Shown one piece after another: positions 25,369 to 33,866 of a DNA stretch of 36,508 nt. Both the position numbers and the translations under genes were made by a program. The stretch comes from an uncultured Campylobacter sp. (lineage in GTDB: Bacteria; Campylobacterota; Campylobacteria; Campylobacterales; Campylobacteraceae), in assembly GCF_938031315.1 (NCBI RefSeq), contig NZ_CALHHT010000503.1, positions 1 through 36,508 on the forward strand, written 5' to 3'. Below the pieces are notes generated by a model that worked only from the letters and a program-made list of their open reading frames with translations, was not told the origin of the DNA and did not search any database. Numbering within the stretch: position 1 is the first letter of the stretch; every line of letters begins with the position of its first letter.

Positions 25369-26504
25369 ATGAAATTTACGTCCTAATCGCGCTATCGTTT
25401 TTGATATTTGCTTCGCCCTTTTTGGCTAGCTTAGCTAGAATTCCGCTCTCGCCTATGGAGATCATGCTTGGCATCATAGCCGCAAATTTAGGGCTTTTGC
25501 CGCCAAGCGCGACCTTCGATCTAGCCGCGCAGATCGGCTTTTGCTACCTTATGTTTTTGGCGGGCTGCGAGGTGGATTTCCGCGCGCTGCTTGCGATGCC
25601 GCGCAAAATTTTGCGGCTGATCCTAATCTTTTTGGCGCTGCTTTATATCCTAAGCGCGCTTGCGGTTTGGATGTTTGAACTGCCGCAGATGCTTATCATC
25701 GCAGCGCCTCTGATGAGCGTCGGGCTGCTTTCGGCGCTGTATAAGGAATACGGCAAGGATCAAGCGTGGCTCAATCTCGCGATGCCCGCGGGCGTGATCG
25801 GCGAGCTCATCAGCATCGCCGTCCTCACGGTGGGCGGCATCTACCTTAAAAACGGCTTCGGCGTCGAGATGGCGCTTCACATCGGCGCGCTTTTGGGCTT
25901 TTCGGCGGCCGCGCTAGCGGTTTTTAAAGGGCTTGAAATTCTATTTTGGTGGTTCCCCGCGCTAAAAACGGTCATCATGCCCAAATACGACAAAAACGAA
26001 AAGGACGTGCGATTTGCGATGGCGCTGTTTTGCCTCATCTGCGCCGGAGTGATGCTTTTGGGGCTTGAGGTCGTAATCGGCGCCTTCATCGCAGGCACCT
26101 TTCTGCCGACCTTTTTCTCGCACAAGGACGACCTCATCGAGAAGCTATCGTCGTTCGGCTTCGGCTTTTTGGTGCCGATATTTTTCATACACACCGGAGC
26201 CGTGATCAAGCTTGAGGCGCTTCTTATGCCCGGAGTGATGAGTTTTGCCGCGAGCCTAGCGGCGCTAATGTTTGGTATCAGACTGCTTGCGAGCGCTACG
26301 TTTTTAAACACCTTGGGGCGCAAAGGCGCGGCGCTTTTCGCACTATCGCTTTCTATGCCTCTGACGCTAGTGATCGCCACGGCGACGCTTTTTTACTCCA
26401 CCGCCGCGATCTCGCAAGAGATATACTTCGCGATGATCATCGCCTCGCTCATAGAGGCGCTCGCGTCGATGATTTTGATAAATTTGATTTACAAGAAATT
26501 TTAG
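25365..26504 (+). CDS. CPA2-type cation:proton antiporter, membrane domain only
   Basis: A 379-residue inner-membrane protein with about 12 hydrophobic segments, of the monovalent cation:proton antiporter 2 / KefB-like group. Typical parts are the first helix followed by RIPLSPMEIMLGIIAANLGLLP, FCYLMFLAGCEVDF (the LxFLxGxE-like motif), LEVVIGAFIAGTFLP and VPIFFIHTGAVIKL. No cytoplasmic TrkA-N/RCK domain follows, as in the shorter members that exchange Na+ or K+ for protons. The start is the ATG at 25365, overlapping the previous stop (ATGA); an upstream ATG at 25341 would lie inside the phosphodiesterase. Last gene of the dcd operon. Confidence 0.85.
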   Translation: MNEIYVLIALSFLIFASPFLASLARIPLSPMEIMLGIIAANLGLLPPSATFDLAAQIGFCYLMFLAGCEVDFRALLAMPRKILRLILIFLALLYILSALAVWMFELPQMLIIAAPLMSVGLLSALYKEYGKDQAWLNLAMPAGVIGELISIAVLTVGGIYLKNGFGVEMALHIGALLGFSAAALAVFKGLEILFWWFPALKTVIMPKYDKNEKDVRFAMALFCLICAGVMLLGLEVVIGAFIAGTFLPTFFSHKDDLIEKLSSFGFGFLVPIFFIHTGAVIKLEALLMPGVMSFAASLAALMFGIRLLASATFLNTLGRKGAALFALSLSMPLTLVIATATLFYSTAAISQEIYFAMIIASLIEALASMILINLIYKKF

Positions 26505-26509
26505 GGCGG

Positions 26510-26555
26510 GAATTTTGAAATTACAGGACTTTGTAATTTTAGAATTTCAAAATTC
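26510..26555 (+). terminator. AT-rich nested inverted repeats after the antiporter gene
   Basis: GAATTTTGAAATT (26510-26522) matches AATTTCAAAATTC (26543-26555) perfectly over 13 bases. Inside, AAATTACA (26518-26525) pairs with TGTAATTT (26532-26539), competing with the outer stem. A further AATTTTAGAATT copy follows at about 26570. It begins 5 bases after the stop codon and probably ends the dcd-topA operon, though the stem is almost GC-free. Confidence 0.45.
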
Positions 26556-26622
26556 TGCGAAATTTTAGAATTCTATGAAATTTGATTTGGTGCGGGGTTG
26601 AAATAGAGTTAAATTTAAAGCC

Positions 26623-27090
26623 CTATTTTGCGGCGCAATCGGTTAGATCTTGTAGTTCCATGGTGTAGTTTGGCTCCTCTCCGAACAAATCACGATCTCT
26701 ATATACCTCTAAAATTTCTTTTAGTAAATACAAAATATCTTGCTTATTAAGACTTTGCGTATGATTTGGTTTTAAATCTAGGAGTTTCCAGATTCTATGA
26801 AATTTTTCTGGTTTTAAAGTTCTGTTTTTAATAATTTCATAATCCATAATCAACTCTAGTAATTCATTATTATAATATAGAATCCAAATAGTCTCTGTAC
26901 TAAGAGCATGATCAAACTCATTACTAGGAAAGTTATGAAGACACCACATCCAACAATTTCTACTTTTGTCAATAGCCCATTTTCGTTTGTTAATAAATTC
27001 TTTATACGGCGGATTATATTTATAAAATATTTCACTCAATCCATACTTTTTATCATCCTCTTTAGTGATGATTACATTTTCAAATGCCAT
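26623..27090 (-). CDS. AT-rich orphan gene, hypothetical protein of 155 aa
   Basis: A soluble acidic protein rich in Tyr, Trp, Ile, Lys and Asn, with no signal peptide, helices such as KQDILYLLKEILEVYRD, and the stretch NCWMWCLHNFPSNEFDHAL. Its GC content is far below that of the surroundings: 60-base lines in it read about 23-32 percent by hand count against about 58 percent in the antiporter gene. ATG with AAGGAG upstream, so it is likely expressed. Size, composition and isolation resemble orphan immunity proteins of toxin systems, but no toxin gene is nearby and I recognise no family. Probably horizontally acquired. Confidence 0.7.
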   Translation of the reverse strand: MAFENVIITKEDDKKYGLSEIFYKYNPPYKEFINKRKWAIDKSRNCWMWCLHNFPSNEFDHALSTETIWILYYNNELLELIMDYEIIKNRTLKPEKFHRIWKLLDLKPNHTQSLNKQDILYLLKEILEVYRDRDLFGEEPNYTMELQDLTDCAAK

Positions 27091-27490
27091 CTACGCTCCT
27101 TGGAATTTAAAATTTAGCGTGCAAACAGAAATTTCAAGTGCAAATTTAGGCGAAATCCACGACGCAGCTGAAACGACAAGCATGGAAATTTCAAACTCGC
27201 CGCGCTTAAAGATAGACCGGCGAGATTGCCGCGACCGCTAACTCTGCTCGCCGCGGATATATTTGCTTCCGCTAGCCGTAGCAAAGCAAAAGCGACTCGT
27301 TAGCAAAGCTAGCGATAAAAATTAATCGCAACCCATATGCAAGATAGCATAACTGCACGATCTGCGGGCGGGTTAGCAAAACCAAAGCGAGCCGATTAAA
27401 ATTTAAGCTTTAGCTTGCGGCGCTTAAAAGCCGACTTAAGCCTAGACGCTATGCGGGCAATATGCCGCGACACGGCGTCTAAGCCTCAAG
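27091..27490. other. intergenic region between the orphan gene and the stress-protein gene
   Basis: About 400 bases. Near its right end TAGACGC (27443-27449) and GCGTCTA (27475-27481) form a stem enclosing a second GCGG/CCGC stem, starting 9 bases after the stop of the minus-strand stress-protein gene; it may close the purD-pnp operon, although no T run follows. The rest holds short GTTAGCAAA and AAAGC duplications but no gene I can support. Confidence 0.35.
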
Positions 27491-28345
27491 CTACATTAAG
27501 ACCGGAATTTTGGTCTTTTGCAGGAAGTATTTCGACGCGCCGCCTAGGAATATCTCCTTGATGCCGCTGTCTGAGTGCAAGCCCGCGACGATTAGATCGA
27601 AATCGCCCGCATCGGCATACTCTAGCAGCACCTGCCCCGGGATCTTGCCGTCCGCGTTTAGCGTCTCGAAAGCATCGATATTAACGTCGTGCAGCGCCAA
27701 ATAATCGCTTATTCGGCGCTTCGTTTCGGGGATGCCCTCTTGGAGGTAGTGGTTTGCGGTGATGACGGTGACGGACTTGGCGCGCTGCAAAAGCTCCAGC
27801 CAATTATCAAGAGCTCGCGCCGAGGCCGCAGTGCCGGTAAGCGAGACTAAAATTTTATCCGCCTTAAACTCCTGCAGCTTGCGCGGTATGACGATGCAAG
27901 GCTTGCCGCTTTTGGTGACCGCCGCCTCGAACGTGCCCGTGATAGAGCCAGTAGGCGGCACGGAGACCAGCACCAAATCGCAATATTTGGAGTATTTCTC
28001 GACCAGCTCGGAGCGGATGCCCACCATATGCCTCAAAGCGGCGCTATTTGGGACGTGATCGTCGTCGTTTTGATCCAAATCGAGCTTGGCGCATTCGGCG
28101 TCGAAGATCGCCTTGATCTCCTCGCGCTCAGCCCTCATCTCATCGCCCGCAGATTTTAAAAATTCCTCCATCAGTACGCCGCCTTTTAGCGTCATACGGA
28201 CATTATAGATCATCTTAGGATCGAGCTGGCACGCCATTATGTTTATATGCGTACCGAAAAATTTATTCACGAGCAGCGCTCCGTGTATGCGCTCGGCTAG
28301 CTCCTCGCCGCCGCCGATAGGGAAAAAAATCTTTTTAAGCTGCAT
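27491..28345 (-). CDS. tandem universal stress protein (UspA family)
   Basis: A 284-residue cytoplasmic protein of two UspA-like halves. The first starts KKIFFPIGGGEELAERI and ends LVLVSVPP...SGKPCIVIPR (about 145); the second starts KADKILVSLTGTAASARAL and ends FDLIVAGLHSDSGIKEIFLGGASKYFLQKTKIPVLM, which carries the Usp C-terminal nucleotide-site layout (G-x-G/S-A/S near the end, then PVL). Usp proteins bind ATP or other ligands and modulate stress survival; targets are rarely known. It starts 21 bases after pnp behind a good AGGAG and is probably the last gene of the purD operon. Confidence 0.85.
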   Translation of the reverse strand: MQLKKIFFPIGGGEELAERIHGALLVNKFFGTHINIMACQLDPKMIYNVRMTLKGGVLMEEFLKSAGDEMRAEREEIKAIFDAECAKLDLDQNDDDHVPNSAALRHMVGIRSELVEKYSKYCDLVLVSVPPTGSITGTFEAAVTKSGKPCIVIPRKLQEFKADKILVSLTGTAASARALDNWLELLQRAKSVTVITANHYLQEGIPETKRRISDYLALHDVNIDAFETLNADGKIPGQVLLEYADAGDFDLIVAGLHSDSGIKEIFLGGASKYFLQKTKIPVLM

Positions 28346-28366
28346 CTTTACGCTCCTATTAAAATT

Positions 28367-30481
28367 TTAAGCTAATTCCAGTGAAATTTTAGTGCCTTTC
28401 TGATCGGTCACGCGCACTCGCACCACGTCGCCCGCCTTGTAAGGCGTCGTGATAAATTTAGCGCGCAGCAGCCCATCCACGCCGTCTCGTAGCGATATGA
28501 AGGTACCGAAATCCAGCACGCTTTGCACCACGCCGTCAAACTCCTCGCCGATCTGAAATTTTACCTCTTTGCGTTCACCGCGCGGCTTGCGAAAATCGCG
28601 AGAATTTGAAACTATCGATAAAATTTTCTCTTTCGCGCCCGATACGCCGCCAGATTTTGCGCCTTGGATCTTGACCTCGCCCTTTTCGCGATCCAGATCG
28701 ATATTTACGCCGAAGCTTTCGGTGATCTCTTTGATGACCTTGCCGCCCTGACCGATGATGTCTGGGATTTTGCTCGCCTCGACGCTAAAAATTTCAAGCT
28801 TCGGAAGCACGTCCTCGTTTATAACGATCGCCGCATCCGCCTGCTCCATAAGGCCCAAAATATGCGCACGAGCCTGCTTTGCCTGCGCGAGAGCCTCTTT
28901 TAAAACCTCCAGGCTGATGCCGCCGAGCTTGATATCCATCTGAAGCGCGGTGATGCCCTCATAGGTGCCCGCGACCTTAAAATCCATATCGCCGTCGTGA
29001 TCCTCAAGCCCCATTATGTCGGTTAGCACGGCGTGTTTTTCGCCCTCAAAAATCAAGCCCATCGCCACGCCCGCGACGAGCTTTAGCGTAGGCACGCCCG
29101 CTGCGCGCAATGAAAGTGCGCCGCCGCAGACCGAAGCCATCGAGCTTGAGCCGTTGCTCTCTAAAATTTCGCTCACCACGCGGATGGACTGCGGCGAGTT
29201 TAGATCGATGCTCGGATACAGCGCTCTTTTGGCTAAATTTCCATGTCCCAGCTCGCGTCTGCCCGGGCTTTTGAGCGGGCTTGCTTCGCCGACGCAAAAG
29301 CCCGGGAAGTTGTAATTAAACATAAATCTATCGCTGATCGGCTCGAGCTGCGTTAGGCTGTCGCTTAGCTGCGCATCGCTATCGCCGCCCAGCGTGGTGA
29401 CGACCAAAGCTTGCGTCTGCCCGCGCGTAAATAGGCAGCTTCCATGCGCGCACGGCAGAATATTTGTCTCGATACTGATCGGGCGCACCTCATCAAGCGC
29501 GCGTCCGTCGGCTCTGCGGCGATCCTCGATGATCTGCGTGCGGATGATGCCGCGCTTATACTTGCCGATGACGCTGGAGATCACCTCTTGGCTCCATTCG
29601 TTTTGCGCCGCGACCTCGGTAGTTAAAATTTGATCCACGATTTTGTTTAGCTCGGTAGCGCGCTCGCTCTTTGCCATCTGATTGATCGCCGCTTTAACGG
29701 CGTCTTTGTAGTTCGCGTCAATAAAATCCGCGATATCCTCATCCTCAATCTCGGGCTTGTACTCCAGGCTCGCATCGGGCTTTTTAAGCGGCAAAAAAGC
29801 CTCTTCGTAAGCGTTTGAGCCCGCGCTTATCGCCTTTGCGGCAAAATCGATCGCATCCACCATCAGATCTTCGCTAAATTCATTCATCTGCTGCACGCCG
29901 CCATTAATCTGCGGCAGGGAGCGCATCTCGATCATCAAAAGCTCATCGCCGACGCCGGCTACGTAAAGATCGAGCGCGCTAGCTTTAAGCGCGGAGTTGC
30001 TCGGATTTAAGATGAAATTTCCGTTTTGATAGCCGATGCGAACGCCGCAAACGGGCGCTTTAATTGGAATATCGCTAAGATATAGCGCCGCAGACGCCGC
30101 ATTAAGAGCGACGACTTGCAAATCAACCTCCGGATCTGCCGATAGCACGTAAACTACGATCTGCGTCGGATATGCGTATCCTTTCGGAAAGAGCGGGCGC
30201 AGCGAGCGGTCTATGATGCGGCTCGTGAGCGTCTCAAAATCGCCCGGCTTGGTCTCGCGCTTGATGTAGCCTCCGGGGATTCTGCCCGCTGCGTACATCT
30301 TTTCGATATATTGCACGGTAAGGGGCAAAAAGTCCTCCTGCACCTGCGTCTCTTCACGCGCTACGGTAGCTAGCACGACGGTATTTTTTACGCGCAAAAG
30401 CGCCGCACCCGCGGCTTGCTTTGCGACCTTATTGATATCGAAAATTTCGGTATTGCCATTTACTTCAATTTTACACTGCAT
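28367..30481 (-). CDS. pnp: polynucleotide phosphorylase
   Basis: Phosphorolytic 3'-5' exoribonuclease of mRNA turnover; a homotrimer in the cytoplasm. The 704 residues show two RNase PH domains (RIPGGYIKRE in the first, FTRGQTQALVVTTLG and DHDGDMDFKVAGT in the second), then a KH domain with IPDIIGQGGKVIKEITE and a C-terminal S1 domain GEEFDGVVQSVLDFGTFISL. The start overlaps the phosphoribosyltransferase 3' end by 11 bases, implying coupling. Downstream of lptD in a minus-strand operon. Confidence 0.97.
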   Translation of the reverse strand: MQCKIEVNGNTEIFDINKVAKQAAGAALLRVKNTVVLATVAREETQVQEDFLPLTVQYIEKMYAAGRIPGGYIKRETKPGDFETLTSRIIDRSLRPLFPKGYAYPTQIVVYVLSADPEVDLQVVALNAASAALYLSDIPIKAPVCGVRIGYQNGNFILNPSNSALKASALDLYVAGVGDELLMIEMRSLPQINGGVQQMNEFSEDLMVDAIDFAAKAISAGSNAYEEAFLPLKKPDASLEYKPEIEDEDIADFIDANYKDAVKAAINQMAKSERATELNKIVDQILTTEVAAQNEWSQEVISSVIGKYKRGIIRTQIIEDRRRADGRALDEVRPISIETNILPCAHGSCLFTRGQTQALVVTTLGGDSDAQLSDSLTQLEPISDRFMFNYNFPGFCVGEASPLKSPGRRELGHGNLAKRALYPSIDLNSPQSIRVVSEILESNGSSSMASVCGGALSLRAAGVPTLKLVAGVAMGLIFEGEKHAVLTDIMGLEDHDGDMDFKVAGTYEGITALQMDIKLGGISLEVLKEALAQAKQARAHILGLMEQADAAIVINEDVLPKLEIFSVEASKIPDIIGQGGKVIKEITESFGVNIDLDREKGEVKIQGAKSGGVSGAKEKILSIVSNSRDFRKPRGERKEVKFQIGEEFDGVVQSVLDFGTFISLRDGVDGLLRAKFITTPYKAGDVVRVRVTDQKGTKISLELA

Positions 30482-31184
30482 TAATTTTCTCCTTGTTTTT
30501 GTTGGTCTCGTGAAACGGCAGATAAAGCGGGCATTTGTTTAAAATTTGCATTATCTCCTCCGCGCTTGAGAGCGTTTTTTCTTTGTAATAAAAATCCACG
30601 TTCACAAAATCTCTGATCTTATGAACAGCATAAATTCCATCTACTAGCATGGCGATCTCGTCTGCATTATCGCTGCCGATAACGGGCGTGGCATAAAAGA
30701 TCGCTTTGGCGTTTAAGCTTACGAGCGTCTTTATGCAAGTAAGCGCGGTCAGCCCGCTCTCACACCCTTCATCTACCAAGATGACGTTTTTTTTCTCTAA
30801 ATTTCCCAAAAGCTCGCCCTTGCGAAATTTATACATGTTTTTTAAAATTTTCTCCTCATAAAGTCTATTCGCCTGCCCGTAAACGTAATCCAGGCTGATG
30901 CCGAAGCTTCGCACGAGCTCATCTACCATCACGATCTCTTGGGTTTCGCTTACGCACGCGATCGCGCATTCCGGATTATTGGGCGCCAAAACGGGTTCTG
31001 TGAATAAAAACTCATAATGAAGTCCCAGCTTTAAGGCAAGATGGTTTGCGATAGGAAGCGACTCCAGAGACTGGGCGATTATTAGAAAATTATCGTTTTT
31101 GATCACGGTAGCGGGTAAAATTTCTGCGAGTTTCATCGCGGCGTCGATTTGGTTTTCAAACATCAGCTCAGCTCTAGGCGTCAT
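30471..31184 (-). CDS. phosphoribosyltransferase-domain protein
   Basis: A 237-residue protein with the type I PRTase fold: the PRPP loop is KNVILVDEGCESGLTALT (about 132-149), followed by the IKTLVSLNAKAIFYATPVIG strand-helix. The hood resembles ComF-like or orphan PRTases found in Campylobacter beside pnp rather than apt or hpt. The base or substrate cannot be told. The ATG at 31184 overlaps the lptD stop as TAATG, suggesting re-initiation; Met8 (31163) is an alternative start that would remove the atypical first seven residues. It overlaps pnp at its 3' end. Confidence 0.82.
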   Translation of the reverse strand: MTPRAELMFENQIDAAMKLAEILPATVIKNDNFLIIAQSLESLPIANHLALKLGLHYEFLFTEPVLAPNNPECAIACVSETQEIVMVDELVRSFGISLDYVYGQANRLYEEKILKNMYKFRKGELLGNLEKKNVILVDEGCESGLTALTCIKTLVSLNAKAIFYATPVIGSDNADEIAMLVDGIYAVHKIRDFVNVDFYYKEKTLSSAEEIMQILNKCPLYLPFHETNKNKEKINAV

Positions 31185-33442
31185 TATTTTTCGCTTCCGT
31201 ATTCGCTATCTACCGAAAAATCATACCCTACTCCGCCGAACGGATAGAAATTTACGAGAAAGTAAATTCCGCGCTCCTTGCTTGCTTTGCTATAGCCCGT
31301 CGTACTGGTATTTTTAGGCTCGATATCCTCTTGATACACAAAAGAGTAATTCCAACACTTGCGCGTATGAGAAAGCCCCACGCGCCACATTTTAGAATAA
31401 GATCGCTCCAAGTCGTAATCCCAACGACCGAAAATTTTATTATTCCTAGGCAAATTTACCGAAGCGTTTACGATGCCGTAGTTATCTTTCGTATAGCGTT
31501 TAGGCTCCATGCTTAGCTTTTCATATTCGTAAGCGTGGCTGAGTCCAAAGCTAAAGTCGTCGTTGGAGTAGTTGGCGTAGGTATAGACCTTATCGAAGCT
31601 TTTATATTTATGCGAGTAGGTAAAGCGGTTTCCGATATTTAGCCCATTTGCAAAATACGCATCGATGCGGTGTTCTAAATCGTCGAACTCATGATCGTCG
31701 AAGTCATATCGCTGCTTGACGCTATGGCGTAAGAATTTACGTCCGTCTTCATTATAAAAAAACTGCGTCATACTTAAAGCTGCATTTTCGTGGGTGTATT
31801 CGTCACTAAGCTCGCTTAAGAAATTATCCTCCCAATAAAGCGAGTCTTGCAAGTTACCTAGCCGCGAGCGATCTACTGCGCCGCGAGCAAGGTCGTATTT
31901 ATACTGATGATACTTTAAAATTCTATCCTCGATGTCGCCTTGCTGCCAGCTTGGAATTCTAAAATCCGCTCTCCAGCTCATCGTATGATACAAGCTATCG
32001 TAAGCCCTGGCTACGTCGGTGTAGAGTGAAAGCTCGGTGTATTGATTAGCATAGAAAGTGCTTTTATCCTCGCCAAGATCGCCGTTTGCGTAGTAGAATT
32101 TATCGTGCCAATCGATATTAGTCATATACACTCGCTCGGTAAAGGCGAAATTTAAATAATCCGCCAGTAGTGGCGTGCTTATACTAATCGGCACGTCAAA
32201 CTCGTATTGGCGAGCAGTCGCGCCCTCCCATCTGGTATAATTACGCGCCTTCGCATCAAGCGAATAGATCAAATTTGGCAGCCCCAAATCATTGCTAAAT
32301 TTATGATATTGCAGCGTCGGAAGCTCTTGGACGGTATCTTCATTACGGAAAGTATTATCGGCGTTTAGCTTACTCGTATCGATGTAGTATCGTCCGTAAG
32401 CGCCAAAATAGTGCTCGTCTGAGGTCAAATAATAATTCAGCCGTGAAGTTACGAGCGAATTATCCGCATCGTCGCTAAGACCGCCCTTTTCCTTCAGATC
32501 ATAGTATTCCAGATCGTTTAGCTGAGTAAAATCGATCCATAAATTTTCGCGCAGATCGCCGTCTAGCAAATAGGTCGCAAGCTTGCTGCGATCGTATTGC
32601 ACTTCAAAGCCGTGGTGGCGCTCGTTTTTGTATTCGAGCCGCTTTTGCGCCCGCGAAAAGTTATCGAAGATTCCGCCTCTGATCTCACCGTAAGAGTACG
32701 GAGACTCCGTGAAGCGAAAGGTGCCGTAGGCGCCAAAGCCCCTTCTGCTGCGCACCTGCGGATCGAGCTGAAAATCCCAGCTATCGTAAGGCGCGAAATA
32801 GATCGGCTGCTTGTAATAAATCCCTTCCTTGCTGATGTAGCCCGCCTCGGGAGGTAGCAGACCCGTGCGGCGCGTGCGGTCGGTCGGGAAGCCGAAATAC
32901 GGCAGATAGAGCACCGGCACGTCGCCCACGTAAAATCTCGGATTGAAAAGATGGAGGAATTTGCTCTCTTTATTAAGCATGCCGCTGCTAAATTTGATGC
33001 GCCAATCAGGATCGGTGACGTTGCAACTAGATACGCTGGAGCCCTCCACGCGGTAATACTCGCTGTCGCTGCAGCTAGCGTCGTTTTGCATCCAAAGCTC
33101 GGAGTCCTTATCCATCATAAAATTTACGTCGGCTTCCTGCTTATCGTTTTTCAGATCGATTTTGACGTATTCGGCGCGGGTGGTTTCGCTGCTGCCGCGC
33201 ATCGCATTGACATTACCAAAAAGCTCGATGATGCCGTTTTGCTCGTCGTATGTAGCGCGATCGGCGGTGATGAAGTAGTCCTGCGAATACACCGTTACGT
33301 TGCCACTAGCCTCCGTCAAAAAGCCGTTTTTCTCGACATTATCTGCTATAAGCTCGACGTCTTGGACCTTTGCGCTCACACTGCTTGCTAAAAGAGCGCT
33401 AAAACTAAGCGCTAGAATTTTAAATTTTTTACTCTTTTTCAA
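31184..33442 (-). CDS. lptD: LPS-assembly outer-membrane protein LptD
   Basis: Outer-membrane translocon that inserts lipooligosaccharide into the outer leaflet together with LptE. The signal peptide (KILALSFSALLASSVSA-K) is followed by an OstA/LptA-like jelly roll (about 28-110: VELIADNV...ASGNVTVYS...ADRATYDEQNGIIELFGNV) and a large beta-barrel of alternating Tyr/Asp/Arg strands to residue 752. Cysteines lie after the jelly roll (ASCSDSEYY, SSCNVTD) and near the end (RKCWNY), positions where LptD disulfides form. The start is TTG, within the last 14 bases of the RDD gene. Placement in one operon with purD and pnp has no obvious functional logic. Confidence 0.93.
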   Translation of the reverse strand: MKKSKKFKILALSFSALLASSVSAKVQDVELIADNVEKNGFLTEASGNVTVYSQDYFITADRATYDEQNGIIELFGNVNAMRGSSETTRAEYVKIDLKNDKQEADVNFMMDKDSELWMQNDASCSDSEYYRVEGSSVSSCNVTDPDWRIKFSSGMLNKESKFLHLFNPRFYVGDVPVLYLPYFGFPTDRTRRTGLLPPEAGYISKEGIYYKQPIYFAPYDSWDFQLDPQVRSRRGFGAYGTFRFTESPYSYGEIRGGIFDNFSRAQKRLEYKNERHHGFEVQYDRSKLATYLLDGDLRENLWIDFTQLNDLEYYDLKEKGGLSDDADNSLVTSRLNYYLTSDEHYFGAYGRYYIDTSKLNADNTFRNEDTVQELPTLQYHKFSNDLGLPNLIYSLDAKARNYTRWEGATARQYEFDVPISISTPLLADYLNFAFTERVYMTNIDWHDKFYYANGDLGEDKSTFYANQYTELSLYTDVARAYDSLYHTMSWRADFRIPSWQQGDIEDRILKYHQYKYDLARGAVDRSRLGNLQDSLYWEDNFLSELSDEYTHENAALSMTQFFYNEDGRKFLRHSVKQRYDFDDHEFDDLEHRIDAYFANGLNIGNRFTYSHKYKSFDKVYTYANYSNDDFSFGLSHAYEYEKLSMEPKRYTKDNYGIVNASVNLPRNNKIFGRWDYDLERSYSKMWRVGLSHTRKCWNYSFVYQEDIEPKNTSTTGYSKASKERGIYFLVNFYPFGGVGYDFSVDSEYGSEK

Positions 33443-33866
33443 TCTCTACCACCAATGTTTTCGCCGCCATATCATGCAGGCTCTGACGCGAGTTCGTAAA
33501 AAGCGCCACCAAAAATCCCATATAAAAGATCATCTCGCTTATCAACCTAACCGCCGCGCGGATCGCTGCAGTAGCGATATCCATAGAGCTGCCGTCAGCG
33601 CGGACGCAATAAATTTTAACCGCAAGCTTGCCTAGCGTCGCGCCGTATAGATAGACAAAAATCGCCTGATATAAAAATTTTATTATCGCGTAATGCAAAA
33701 TGAATTTTGACGCGATCTTTTGTACCTCAAGATTGCTTCCGCTCTGCGCCGCTGCGACAAGCTCTGGCTCGTCGATAGCAAATAGCACGACCACAAAAAG
33801 CGTTACGCTCACCGCTTCGTCGATACTAAACGCAATTACGCGCTTGCTAAGCGGAGCGACGATCAA
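33429..33866 (-). CDS. RDD-family membrane protein
   Basis: A 145-residue protein with three or four hydrophobic segments and the RDD signatures: LSKRVIAFSIDEAV (the R-x5-D start), YGATLGKLAVKIYCVRADG (the G-x3-GK motif) and IRAAVRLISE, then SRQSLHDMAAKTLVV. Transport or membrane-organising roles are proposed for the family without a firm function. TTG start overlapping the purD stop (TTGA); its end overlaps the lptD start by 14 bases, so it is embedded in the operon. Confidence 0.88.
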   Translation of the reverse strand: MIVAPLSKRVIAFSIDEAVSVTLFVVVLFAIDEPELVAAAQSGSNLEVQKIASKFILHYAIIKFLYQAIFVYLYGATLGKLAVKIYCVRADGSSMDIATAAIRAAVRLISEMIFYMGFLVALFTNSRQSLHDMAAKTLVVEIEKE

